The notes: generated by a model not told the origin, from the sequence alone. 64,000 nucleotides of DNA from Phycisphaerales bacterium (GCA_020639075.1 JACKHI010000001.1:2790001-2854000); one strand, 5' to 3'. Positions 7,864 through 16,135 are shown, counted from the first letter of the stretch. Translations and numbers: made by a program.

Positions 7864-9023
7864 TGAAGCCCCCCACAGGCGCCAACAACAAAATCCTCGT
7901 CGCGATGAGCGGCGGCGTCGATTCCAGCGTCGCCGCCTGCCTGCTCCGCGAACAGGGCTACGACGTCGTCGGCGTGTTCATGCGCCTCGGCTCCGAAAAC
8001 CACGTCGCCCCCACCGACGGCGACGCCTGCCGCGCCGACACGCCAAGAACCGTCTCGCTCCCCATCGCCAAGGACGACTCCAACGCAAAGGCAAGCAAAG
8101 GCTGTTGCTCCGCCGCTGACGCGACCGACGCACGACGCGTCGCCGGCCAGCTCAATATCCCCTTCTATGCCCTCAACTTTGAACGCGACTTCGGCAAACT
8201 CGTCGATTACTTCGTCAGCGAGTACGCCGTCGGTCGCACCCCCAACCCCTGCGTCCGCTGCAACCAGTGGCTCAAGTTCGGTCGTCTCCTCGAATACGCC
8301 GACGTCGTCGGCGCCGGCATGATTGCGACAGGACACTACGCCCGCGTATCACATGACGTCGATCGCTCGCGACTCCTGCGCGGCGTCTATTCGGCGAAGG
8401 ATCAGTCCTATGTGCTGTTCGGCATCGGCCGCGAAACGCTCGCACGCACGCTCTTCCCACTCGGCGAAATGACCAAGGACGAGGTCCGCACACACGCCCG
8501 CCGCTTCGGTCTCGCCCTCCACGACAAACCCGAATCACAGGACATCTGCTTCGTCCCCGATGGCGACTACGCGCGACTCGTACGCTCGAAAACGGAACAG
8601 GGCTTTGCAGCCGGCGAAATCCGCCACGTCGACGGTCGCACCCTCGGCAGTCATGCAGGAACCGCCAATTACACAATCGGCCAGCGCCGCGGCTTAGGCG
8701 TTGCCGTGGGTGAACCCGTCTATGTCGCCGACATCGATACGACGACAAACACGGTCACCGTCGGCCCCCGCGACGCCGTGTTGTCGAAAACCGTCCGCGT
8801 CAGCGAAGTCAGCTGGCTCCGACCCGCGCCAACGGAAGCGATTCGCGCCGATGCCAAAATCCGTTATCACCACGAACCCGCCGCCGCAACGATCACACCC
8901 GCGCGCGACGGCAAAGTGCATATCGAATTCGACATCCCACAGGAAGCAGTCACCCCCGGCCAAGCCGCCGTTTTTTATGAAGGCGACGAAGTCATCGGAG
9001 GCGGCTGGATCGAAGGCCGCTGA
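7863..9023 (+). CDS. mnmA: tRNA-specific 2-thiouridylase MnmA
   Basis: 386 residues. MnmA adenylates and thiolates U34 of tRNA Lys, Glu and Gln. The PP-loop SGGVDSS is near residue 15; NPCVRCNQ holds the first catalytic Cys and ESQDICFVPDGDY the second; TGHYARV and the C-terminal GQAAVFYEGDEVIGGG region are typical. About 30 extra residues (roughly 40-75) between GVFMRL and CCSAADATDARRVA are longer than in E. coli. ATG 7863 is chosen because upstream codons translate a tandem repeat. There is no Shine-Dalgarno. Sulfur-relay partners are not in the window. Confidence 0.95.
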   Translation: MKPPTGANNKILVAMSGGVDSSVAACLLREQGYDVVGVFMRLGSENHVAPTDGDACRADTPRTVSLPIAKDDSNAKASKGCCSAADATDARRVAGQLNIPFYALNFERDFGKLVDYFVSEYAVGRTPNPCVRCNQWLKFGRLLEYADVVGAGMIATGHYARVSHDVDRSRLLRGVYSAKDQSYVLFGIGRETLARTLFPLGEMTKDEVRTHARRFGLALHDKPESQDICFVPDGDYARLVRSKTEQGFAAGEIRHVDGRTLGSHAGTANYTIGQRRGLGVAVGEPVYVADIDTTTNTVTVGPRDAVLSKTVRVSEVSWLRPAPTEAIRADAKIRYHHEPAAATITPARDGKVHIEFDIPQEAVTPGQAAVFYEGDEVIGGGWIEGR

Positions 9024-9069
9024 ACATCACCCGTGCAACGCGCCCGCGCGCCGAAATTACGACCACATC

Positions 9070-9549
9070 TCAACCCGCATCCCGCGAACCTGCCCCGTCA
9101 CGCACATTGAATCCGCATTTCGGGCAGAACATCGAGTCACGACCGTCAAGCGCCGTTCCGCACGCTTCACAGCGCCGCGGCGCCGTCGCGCGTACCGTTC
9201 GACCGAACATCAGCGTCACAAGCAGCATCGCGAAGACCGTAGCCCAATGCGGTAATGCGATCGTCGTCCACTCGCCGCCCACATGCTCGCTGATCGGCGT
9301 ATCCAACATGTACTCGTTGCGCGTCACGATCGGCATAGACAACACACTGCCGCTCGCCGGTCCGACCACAAACTCCGCCGGCTCGTGTGCGACAGCGGTT
9401 CCGTTCAGCCACGAGGTCTGAATCAACCCCCGATCGACCTGCAGCGTGAACGCTTCGGAATGAACTTCAACAGTTCGAAACTGGCCCACGGCAAAAAGCA
9501 CCGCAAATGCCACCGCGATCATCGAGACGATCCAGCGCATCCACTTCAT
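9070..9549 (-). CDS. Small membrane protein with C-terminal zinc ribbon
   Basis: 159 residues. A hydrophobic segment at about 7-24 and a second near 105-120 flank a polar domain that is probably extracytoplasmic. The C-terminus has CEACG and, 13 residues on, CPKCG, a four-Cys zinc ribbon expected on the cytoplasmic side. It is convergent with mnmA (46-base gap) and 35 bases downstream of another one-helix protein on the same strand, so the two are probably co-transcribed. A GGGGG stretch lies before the ATG. The family is unknown. Confidence 0.7.
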   Translation of the reverse strand: MKWMRWIVSMIAVAFAVLFAVGQFRTVEVHSEAFTLQVDRGLIQTSWLNGTAVAHEPAEFVVGPASGSVLSMPIVTRNEYMLDTPISEHVGGEWTTIALPHWATVFAMLLVTLMFGRTVRATAPRRCEACGTALDGRDSMFCPKCGFNVRDGAGSRDAG

Positions 9550-9584
9550 GGCGAACCCCCGTCACTGCAGTCATCACGATCAGG

Positions 9585-10085
9585 TCAGTTCGGCGATCCA
9601 GTCGTCGAAGCGAGCATCGCCTGCGCCGCTTCTTCATCAAGCCAGCGCGTTTCGAGCCCTGTCGTTGTGCGATAGAGGACATTGCGCCCGCGCCCCGACA
9701 ACGACCCGTGCGATTCGGCGCACATCGCCAATGGCACGCCATCACCGGCGTCGGGCTGCTTGATCCAGTTGATCGAAATCACTTTGTAGTGTCCCGCCCC
9801 ATAAGGGGCGTCAGAGTGTATCGCGAGCCAGCTCGACTCGATCAGTTCCACGGGCTCCCTCTCAAGATGCATCGCCGCGGACAAGTTCCCGTACGCCGTC
9901 AGCGAGTCGCCGCAGCGTTGAATCGAACTCTGGTTTCGCTGCCAGAAAACCACGCAAACGACAAGAACAGCCCCGATCAGCACGCTCGACGCATGCCGTC
10001 GGAACGCCGCCTTGCGGCGCTGGATCCGCACTTCGTCCGCGACTCCCGAGTCCCCGACGGGAAAAGAAGTATCTTCGATTTCCAT
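9585..10085 (-). CDS. Single-pass membrane protein, unknown
   Basis: 166 residues from ATG 10085, preferred over GTG 10094 because AGGTGG precedes it. A cytoplasmic N-terminus of about 30 residues with a basic patch (RRKAAFRRH) leads to one membrane helix near 35-52, followed by about 110 extracytoplasmic residues without recognised motifs. It is the first gene of a probable two-gene unit with the zinc-ribbon membrane protein. Confidence 0.65.
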   Translation of the reverse strand: MEIEDTSFPVGDSGVADEVRIQRRKAAFRRHASSVLIGAVLVVCVVFWQRNQSSIQRCGDSLTAYGNLSAAMHLEREPVELIESSWLAIHSDAPYGAGHYKVISINWIKQPDAGDGVPLAMCAESHGSLSGRGRNVLYRTTTGLETRWLDEEAAQAMLASTTGSPN

Positions 10086-10447
10086 GTAGCCCACCTATTC
10101 CGCATCCCGGTATGAAGCGCCCGATCCACTTCACCGCCGAATCAAACCAATCTTACGGCCTATTCGTCAAACGCGAAGAAAAAACACAGGTTCGCCGATT
10201 TCGAGTGGAATGCACAACCTCCACCGCCGTCGCGCCAATCCCGCAAAATTCTATACACGCCGAAATGCCGTCGCCGCACGACCGCGGATCCGGTCGGCGG
10301 GCACCGCATGCACCGCTTTCCCGCCTTTTGCCCGACATACCGCCGTCGGTTATTCTCGCGATTCGTCAGTCGCGTCAGCGGCTTCGGGATGAAAAACGAA
10401 TTGCCGACGGTCAAATCTCCGCCGGTAGCTCAATCGGACCAAACGGC
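10086..10447. other. Divergent intergenic region, 362 bases
   Basis: The gap lies between a leftward membrane protein and the rightward ribbon-helix-helix gene, so it must hold divergent promoters. It is more AT-rich than its surroundings near 10170-10190 and 10345-10365. An in-frame upstream extension of the rightward gene (from 10112) has no protein-like composition. No hairpins or repeats stand out. Confidence 0.4.
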
Positions 10448-10777
10448 ATGGCACAGGAAAAAGGCGTCATCGTCTCGTTCCGCGTGGACAAACACCTCGC
10501 GGACGTGCTGAACAAAGTCCCCGACAAATCCGCTTTCATTCGCGACGTGATCCTGCGCAGCTTTTACGATACGTGCCCCCTCTGTCGCGGACGCGGCGTC
10601 CTTCCAGAAGAAGTGTCCAAATGGGCCGCCCGCACGCTCAAGCAGGAACACGCCGTCGAATGCAGTTGCTGCCACTACACGTATCCCGCTTCCGCACTGC
10701 CCAGAAAATCCGCCGAGTCCGCCGACCAAGACGATTTTACCTGTCCCCATTGCCAGTCCCACGAACATACGCACTGA
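10448..10777 (+). CDS. Ribbon-helix-helix protein with Cys-rich zinc-binding tail
   Basis: 109 residues from ATG 10448. Residues 5-40 (VIVSFRVDKHLADVLNKVP then KSAFIRDVILRSF) fit a ribbon-helix-helix DNA-binding unit of the CopG/MetJ class. The rest has CPLCRGRG, CSCC and CPHC, enough Cys for one or two zinc sites. Together these suggest a small dimeric transcription regulator, perhaps metal- or redox-responsive; that is inference. It ends 22 bases before the MFS-acyltransferase gene and is probably co-transcribed with it. Confidence 0.7.
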   Translation: MAQEKGVIVSFRVDKHLADVLNKVPDKSAFIRDVILRSFYDTCPLCRGRGVLPEEVSKWAARTLKQEHAVECSCCHYTYPASALPRKSAESADQDDFTCPHCQSHEHTH

Positions 10778-10799
10778 CGCCTGAACGCGAGCCGATGGA

Positions 10800-12734
10800 A
10801 TGACCGCCAACCGCCCCGCCGCGACTGTGGACGATCCGTCGAAGCCGTCGCACATCCTGCGCAATCGCAACTTCATTCTGCTCTGGATGGCCTACGGCAT
10901 CTCGGCGCTCGGCGATCACCTCTCGGAGCTGGGCCTGCTGAAAATGCAGAACGCGATGGACGAGGCCGTTCAGAACACGACGCGCCTGCAGGCCATCATG
11001 AGCTTCGCGTTCATGCTGCCCTTCTTCGTCCTGGGGCCGATCGCCGGCTGGATTTCCGATCGACTGCCGCGCAAGTGGATCATGTTCACGGTCGACCTCA
11101 TCCGCGCCGCGATCATGACGGAAATGTTCTGGCTGCTGACCCGCATGCAACGCATCATGGATCCCGCCGCCACGGCCGACACGCCGCTCAACATGTGGAT
11201 GGCGATCGCCCCGCTCATCCTCGTCGGAATCTTCGCGGCCGTCTTTTCACCCGCGCGCCTCTCACTCCTGCCGACCCTCGTGCGCGAAAACCAGATCATT
11301 CGCGCCAACGCCCTGACCGCCGGTCTCGGCATGATCGCCACGATCGCCTCGGCGAAAATCAGCGGCTGGCTCGTCGACTACGTCGCCGCAGGCAACGCCG
11401 AAATGTCGCTGGTCTTCCGCGTCGACGCCATGACGTTCGTCGCCAGCGCGATCTGTATCTTCCTCATCCGGCCGCCGAAGCAACACGTATCATCGGAATC
11501 GCACAACGGCATCGCCGCGATTCGGAAGGGAGTTCGCTATGTGCTGGACCATCGTCGCGTCATCGAGCTGATTGTCGTCGCCGCCGTCTTCTGGATGGCC
11601 GCCTCCATCATCAAGAGCATTATTCCGGCCGTCGTGAAGGACATCTTTCACGGTAGCTACTCCGACATCGCGACCTATCTCGGGCTCATCGGCGTCGGTA
11701 TGGTCGTCGGCTCACTGATCCTCACGGCCCTGGGCGACGCACTCAAAAGCGATATCGCCGCCTGCTGGTGCCTTAAGCTCTCGGGACTCTCCGGCCTGCT
11801 GTTCACGATCGCCATCTGGCGCGGCTGGCCCGAATGGGTCGTCTATGTCGCACTCACATCGATAGGTCTGTTCGGCTCCGCCATCCAGGTCAGCGTCAAC
11901 GCACTGATTCAACGCATCGTGCCGAACCACATGCGAGGCCGCGCCTTCGGCGTTCACGACCTCGTCACAATGGCCGCCCTGCTCCTAACGACCGGCCTCC
12001 TCGGCATTCCCGCGTGGCCCAACATAGATCAACACGTCCCGCTCATCATGCTCGTCGTGTCGCTCATACTCATCGCGACAGGCGTCGTGACGACTCGAAT
12101 CCGACTCCATCGCGGCCCCTTCGGCCCCGTCCTCAGCTTCTGGAAAAATCTCAACGACTTCGCGTGCCGACTCCTGCCCCGCGCCAAGCGCGACGGCATC
12201 TGCACCATCCCCCGACACGGCGGCGCCATCGTCGTCGCCAATCACAACTCGACGCTAGATCCGTTCGTGCTGACGTCGACTTCCCCCAACCGCATCCCCG
12301 GCTTCATGATCGCCGTCGAATTCACGAAAATCCCCGTCTTCAAATGGCTCATCGAGGCCATCGAGTGCATCCCCGTCACCCGCAGCGGTCAGGACACCAG
12401 CTCCGTCAAGGCGGCGCTGCGCCACTTGCAACAAGGCAAACTCCTCGGTCTCTTCCCGCAAGGCGGCGTCCGAAAGCCGAATGAACCCGTCAACGTTCGC
12501 GACGGCGTCGGAATGCTCGCACTCCGCAGCGGCGTCCCCGTCGTACCCGCCTACATCAGCGGCATCACATATTCCGATTCAACCATCGCGCCCTTCTTCA
12601 AGCGACAGAAAGCCGTCGTCCGCTACGGCGAGCCCGTTGATCTGTCGGAATTCGCCGGCCGCGAAAAAGACCGCGACGCCTACAAACAGGCATCAGAAAA
12701 AATCATGAACGCCATCATGGCCCTGAAACCCTGA
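10800..12734 (+). CDS. Fusion of LplT-like MFS transporter and PlsC-type acyltransferase
   Basis: 644 residues. Residues 20-435 form a twelve-helix MFS domain with the loop GWISDRLPRKW, resembling the lysophospholipid flippase LplT. Residues 450-640 are a 1-acyl-glycerol-3-phosphate acyltransferase domain: VVANHNSTLDP near 480 gives the catalytic NHxxxxD, and LFPQGGVRK near 550 stands for the usual FPEGTRS, with Gln and Gly replacing Glu and Thr. In E. coli, LplT imports lyso-lipid and Aas re-acylates it; here transport and acyl transfer are in one chain without the acyl-ACP synthetase part. A role in membrane lipid repair is inferred. It starts 22 bases after the regulator gene. Confidence 0.88.
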   Translation: MTANRPAATVDDPSKPSHILRNRNFILLWMAYGISALGDHLSELGLLKMQNAMDEAVQNTTRLQAIMSFAFMLPFFVLGPIAGWISDRLPRKWIMFTVDLIRAAIMTEMFWLLTRMQRIMDPAATADTPLNMWMAIAPLILVGIFAAVFSPARLSLLPTLVRENQIIRANALTAGLGMIATIASAKISGWLVDYVAAGNAEMSLVFRVDAMTFVASAICIFLIRPPKQHVSSESHNGIAAIRKGVRYVLDHRRVIELIVVAAVFWMAASIIKSIIPAVVKDIFHGSYSDIATYLGLIGVGMVVGSLILTALGDALKSDIAACWCLKLSGLSGLLFTIAIWRGWPEWVVYVALTSIGLFGSAIQVSVNALIQRIVPNHMRGRAFGVHDLVTMAALLLTTGLLGIPAWPNIDQHVPLIMLVVSLILIATGVVTTRIRLHRGPFGPVLSFWKNLNDFACRLLPRAKRDGICTIPRHGGAIVVANHNSTLDPFVLTSTSPNRIPGFMIAVEFTKIPVFKWLIEAIECIPVTRSGQDTSSVKAALRHLQQGKLLGLFPQGGVRKPNEPVNVRDGVGMLALRSGVPVVPAYISGITYSDSTIAPFFKRQKAVVRYGEPVDLSEFAGREKDRDAYKQASEKIMNAIMALKP

Positions 12735-12741
12735 CGTTGCG

Positions 12742-12895
12742 GATGGCGTGCCACTACTCTGTGAGCGGTGCTTCCCCCGTGCCCCAGGGCATGCCCTGGG
12801 GAAGCGAATTCCATTCAACTCTAAGCGCCACTCAAATTCCACCGTCAAGCGCCCGTGCTAACTCAATTCGCTTCCCCAGCCTGTAGGCTGGGCCA
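12742..12895. repeat. REP-like hairpins between convergent genes
   Basis: A decayed GTGCCACTACTCTGTGAGCG copy (12751 onward) is followed by the perfect stem CCCCAGGGC-AT-GCCCTGGGG (12782-12801) and CCCAGCC-TGTA-GGCTGGG (near 12876-12893). They occupy the whole convergent gap and could serve as a bidirectional 3' end, but have no T tracts. Confidence 0.7.
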
Positions 12896-12905
12896 CGGAT
12901 CCGCG

Positions 12906-13745
12906 CTAAACACAATCCGTCACAAACCCCACAACCGCCTCAAGAAAAGCTGACGGATCCTGCTCAAACTCAATCGTATGCGACGCCTCTGGAAACTCGC
13001 TCAAGCGCTTCATCTCCGACGGCAACGCATCAAACCACGCCCGCGTCCGCGCGTTGTCGATCACCCGCTCCTTCCCCGCCAGCATCAGATGCACCGGTCC
13101 CCGATACGAACTCCGATCGAACTTCCGCAACCGCTTATCCAACTGCCGCGACGCCAATAGAAAACTCGCCGACACCTGCGTCAGCTTGATCGGATCCTCG
13201 TCCACGAACCGAATCCGCTCCGGGTTATCCGTGAAATAGCTCGCACTGTTCAATGGGATGTCAAACAACTTGTCCCGATCGTTCACCATCGCCATAGCCA
13301 CGCGGAACTTGTCCGTCGTCGTCAGATCGACCTTCGGAAACAAACCGGGACACGCCAGCGTGATCGACGCCACGCGATCCGGCATCGCCTGCGCCAACCA
13401 CACCCCCTGCTTGCCGCCCCAACTCACGCCGAATAAATGCGCAGCGTTGAATTCCGACGCCTCGCACGCATACCTCAGCAACGCCTCCGCATCGCTCGCC
13501 GTCTGTTCGACGGAAACGCAATGCCCGCGCGGCGCCGCATTCAGACCGCTGCCGCGCCGATCCGGCATGCAAACATCAAAACCCGCCGCCGACAGCGCCG
13601 CCCCCGACGCCTCGTACCAGCCCCCATGTGACTGAATCCCATGGAAATACAGCACAACGCCGCGCTTCGGCGCGTCGCCCGCCGCCGCCCACCAGCGAAG
13701 GCGAATCTCGTACCCGTCGGCCAACCGCATCGATCTCATTTCCAT
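12906..13745 (-). CDS. Alpha/beta hydrolase (monoacylglycerol-lipase-like)
   Basis: 279 residues without a signal peptide. The oxyanion strand VVLYFHGIQSHGGWY near 30-44, the MPDRRGSGLN loop near 60-70, the nucleophile elbow LFGVSWGGKQ near 107-116 (Ser) and ASHTIEFE near 258 (His) are all present, with a likely acid in the strand VHLMLAGKERVID region. The pattern is that of serine lysophospholipases and monoglyceride lipases (Hydrolase_4). The substrate is not evident. It converges with the MFS-acyltransferase gene, which also suggests lipid metabolism. Confidence 0.85.
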   Translation of the reverse strand: MEMRSMRLADGYEIRLRWWAAAGDAPKRGVVLYFHGIQSHGGWYEASGAALSAAGFDVCMPDRRGSGLNAAPRGHCVSVEQTASDAEALLRYACEASEFNAAHLFGVSWGGKQGVWLAQAMPDRVASITLACPGLFPKVDLTTTDKFRVAMAMVNDRDKLFDIPLNSASYFTDNPERIRFVDEDPIKLTQVSASFLLASRQLDKRLRKFDRSSYRGPVHLMLAGKERVIDNARTRAWFDALPSEMKRLSEFPEASHTIEFEQDPSAFLEAVVGFVTDCV

Positions 13746-13921
13746 ACACGCCCCACGGTACGCAAATCACAACCCGCGGCAATGCCCGCATAGCCCTCGC
13801 ATGCCGCCCTATTCAGAGCCTCGCTGTCCTCAGCGTGACGATTTCCACGCCGACGCCCGACGTCGGCGCGCCACCACTTCCGCCCCAGCGTCCCCCGCCT
13901 TCGCGCATCCGCGCCCCCCGC

Positions 13922-13927
13922 TATAAT
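13922..13927 (+). promoter_or_regulatory. -10 box of the SRP RNA promoter
   Basis: A perfect TATAAT lies 53 bases before the SRP RNA stem. The -35 side is GC-rich with only weak matches. Initiation near 13934 would give a 5' extension of about 45 bases that would need trimming, or would remain in the mature RNA. Confidence 0.5.
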
Positions 13928-13979
13928 CGTCCGTCTTGCATTTGAAGGCCCGCCGGGCATGTCTGCGGCGTGCGTCAAT

Positions 13980-14090
13980 CGAATCCGGTTCGGCCCCATG
14001 CAACGCTCAGGCATGGGCAACGGGTCAGGTGGGAAACCAAGCAGCCCACCCGCGTCAGACCGTGTGCCGTGGTCAGCCGAGCCGGATTCG
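13980..14090 (+). ncRNA. ffs: Signal recognition particle RNA (small bacterial 4.5S type)
   Basis: About 111 bases. The conserved SRP54-binding hairpin is unmistakable: GGGTCAGGTGGGAAACCAAG then CAGCC (14022-14046), matching the GGTCAGG...GGAA...AGCAGCC core of 4.5S RNA. CAACGCTC upstream and GTGTGCCG downstream match further conserved blocks. The ends pair: CGAATCCGGTTCGGC (13980-13994) with GCCGAGCCGGATTCG (14076-14090), 15 base pairs with one G-U. The RNA joins Ffh to target secreted and membrane proteins. It lies upstream of dnaX as in Bacillus. The exact ends are inferred from the terminal stem. Confidence 0.93.
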
Positions 14091-14127
14091 GCGGACGCAT
14101 CCGCCCGCCCGGACTTCCGATCCGTCA

Positions 14128-14368
14128 GGTGCCACTGGGTGCTTGTCACCCAGTGTTTGGCGGGTGGCCCACCCCTTCAGAGGTGGGGTCACGATGATCG
14201 GGAATGCGGGTGCCACTGCTCTATGAGCAGTGCGGAATGCCATGCTTGCCCATCAAGGCAAGCGTGCCGAGAGCCGCTGGGTGCTCGTCACTCAGTGCCC
14301 GGGTGCCATGCCGACCCTCAAGGTCGGCATGTAAGACGCGTCGGGTGCCACTGCTCTCAAGCAGTGCC
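14128..14368. repeat. REP-like hairpin array between SRP RNA and dnaX
   Basis: At least five hairpins with the GGGTG or GGTG head follow one another: CACTGGGTG/CACCCAGTG (14133-14155), GGTGGCCCACCCC/GGTGGGG (14162-14188), CACTGCTC/GAGCAGTG (14214-14232), ATGCCGACC/GGTCGGCAT (14308-14330) and CACTGCT/AGCAGTG (14349-14366), with decayed units between. It separates the RNA gene from dnaX by 367 bases. Confidence 0.8.
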
Positions 14369-14457
14369 GAACACGAGGAATCGCAGGCGAGTTCGTCCAA
14401 TCGCCGGATCGCAATCTTCAAACGTGGTCGCCGTACTACGGAAAGGCACGCGTCACG

Positions 14458-15963
14458 ATGTCTTATACCGTTCTTGCCAGAAAGTTCCGCAGCCAGACGT
14501 TCGACGAAGTCGTCGGCCAGGCCGCCATCACCACGACGATCCGCAACGCGATCGAACACGATCGCATCCACCACGGCTACCTCTTCACCGGCACCCGCGG
14601 CGTCGGCAAGACATCCATGGCCCGCATCCTCGCCAAGGCCCTCAACTGCCTCGCGAGCGACAAGCCGACTGTCACGCCCTGTGGCAAATGCGATGCCTGC
14701 ATCGGCATCGCCCGCGGCGACGACGTGGATGTCATCGAAATCGACGCCGCCAGCAACACGGGCGTCGACAACATCCGCGAGCTCCGCAACAACGCCATCT
14801 ATCGCCCCACCCGCAGCCGCTTCAAGATCTACATCATCGACGAAGTCCACATGCTCAGCACCGGCGCCTTCAACGCCCTGCTGAAAACGCTCGAGGAACC
14901 GCCGGGCCACGTGAAGTTCATTTTCGCCACCACCGAAATCCACAAGGTCCCGGCGACGATCATCAGCCGTGTCCAACGCTTCGACTTCAAGAGCATCCCG
15001 CCCGAGGAAATCGCCGAACAACTCGCGATGATCTGCAAGAGCGAGAAAGTCGACATCGACGACGCGGCCGTCCGCCGCCTCTCCCGTCTCGCCAGAGGCT
15101 CCATGCGCGACGCCCTCAGCCTTCTGGACCAGGTCCTGTCGCTCTCTGAAGGCCAGGCGACTGAAGCCCTCGTCGACGACCTCTTCCCCGCTGCCCACGA
15201 TGAACTCAACGCCGAACTCATCGACGCCTTCGCCGCATGCGATCCCGCCGCCGCACTCAACGTCGTCGATCGCATCTTCGCCCAGGGCGCGACGGCCGAT
15301 CACTGGTGCAGCCTCATGATAAACCAGGTCCGCGATCTCATGATCGTTCGCACCTGCGGCAAGGACACGGAACTCGCCGATCTCCCCGGCGGCACGCGCG
15401 ATCGCGTCGCCAACCAGGCGAAGCAGTTCGACGCCGCCGCGCTCGTCCACATGATCACGGTCCTCGAAGAACTCCGCCGCAGCGTCAAATCAAGCGGCAG
15501 CGGTCGCGCCCTCATCGACGCCGCCGTCGTCCGACTTGCGGAAGCCGCACGATACGCCTCAATCGAGTCCCTGTTGGAGGCCGTCCAGGGCGGCGCCGTC
15601 ACGAAACCCGCGCCTCGCTCCGCGATGCCCCCATCGGCGTCGGCCCCCGCTGCAAGCGTAAAAAAAAAGTCGATAATCGACGCACCATCACCCGCTAGAT
15701 CGACCGCTCCGTCGTCGCCGCCAGCCACGGCAAGTTTGCTCCCGCCGGCTGCGTCACGGCGCGCGCCCGTCAAGTCCGAAACCCCGCCGACATCACCGCC
15801 TCCGGACGCCGCTCCCGCCGCCCGTTCTTCCTCGCGAACCACCCAGGAAGACATCCGCGCCGCCCAGGAAGAGCCCCTCGTCAAAGCGGCCCTGGATCTT
15901 TTCGGCGGCCAGATCGTCGAAGTCCGCCGCGAAACGCCGGCCCCGAAGAAGACCGACGACTAA
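14458..15963 (+). CDS. dnaX: DNA polymerase III subunit gamma/tau
   Basis: 501 residues. This is the clamp-loader ATPase of the replisome. Residues 1-220 carry VGQ, Walker A GTRGVGKTS (about 41-49), the zinc module with CGKCDAC near 82, IDEVHMLS, and sensor 1 ATTEIHKVP. The SRC motif reads SRV: the Arg finger is kept but Cys is replaced. The collar region runs to about 365, then comes a Pro/Ala/Ser linker and a C-terminal ALDLFGGQIVEVRR motif. A run of nine A at 15660-15668 sits in frame as GTA AAA AAA AAG, and both other frames stop within 30 bases, so shorter gamma-like products are likely (see findings). The gene was presumably followed directly by ybaB and recR before the IS entered. Confidence 0.95.
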   Translation: MSYTVLARKFRSQTFDEVVGQAAITTTIRNAIEHDRIHHGYLFTGTRGVGKTSMARILAKALNCLASDKPTVTPCGKCDACIGIARGDDVDVIEIDAASNTGVDNIRELRNNAIYRPTRSRFKIYIIDEVHMLSTGAFNALLKTLEEPPGHVKFIFATTEIHKVPATIISRVQRFDFKSIPPEEIAEQLAMICKSEKVDIDDAAVRRLSRLARGSMRDALSLLDQVLSLSEGQATEALVDDLFPAAHDELNAELIDAFAACDPAAALNVVDRIFAQGATADHWCSLMINQVRDLMIVRTCGKDTELADLPGGTRDRVANQAKQFDAAALVHMITVLEELRRSVKSSGSGRALIDAAVVRLAEAARYASIESLLEAVQGGAVTKPAPRSAMPPSASAPAASVKKKSIIDAPSPARSTAPSSPPATASLLPPAASRRAPVKSETPPTSPPPDAAPAARSSSRTTQEDIRAAQEEPLVKAALDLFGGQIVEVRRETPAPKKTDD

Positions 15964-16023
15964 ATGGGTGGTCCACCCCTTCAAGGGTCGGGTCACGATG
16001 ATCGCCAGGTGCCGGGTGCCACT
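15964..16023. repeat. REP-like repeat interrupted by the IS (left part)
   Basis: GGTGGTCCACCCCTTCAAGG then GTCGGGTCACGATGATCGCC, ending in GGTGCCACT, which is the left copy of the IS target duplication. The segment continues beyond the IS at 17516. A second, uninterrupted copy of the same unit is at 17632-17745. Confidence 0.85.
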
Positions 16024-16071
16024 CAACGCCGTTAACCAAGTCCATGGTTGGGAATGCTGATTTGATAATAA

Positions 16072-16135
16072 AAACCGCTTCCTTCTGCCGATGGTTGCCT
16101 GTGGTAAAGCTGGCACAACAGAACGGAAGCGGTTT
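16072..16135 (+). promoter_or_regulatory. Inverted repeat that would hide the transposase start
   Basis: AAACCGCTTCC (16072-16082) is complementary to GGAAGCGGTTT (16125-16135), and TTCTG/CAGAA extends the pairing past a single bulged C. The right arm contains the GGAAG site just before ATG 16137. A transcript entering from outside the IS would fold it and block translation, whereas one starting within the loop would not. Confidence 0.7.

Noticed and set aside
14128..14368. Possible CRISPR-like array
   Set aside because: The units are different palindromes at irregular spacing, not identical repeats with uniform spacers, and no cas gene is near.
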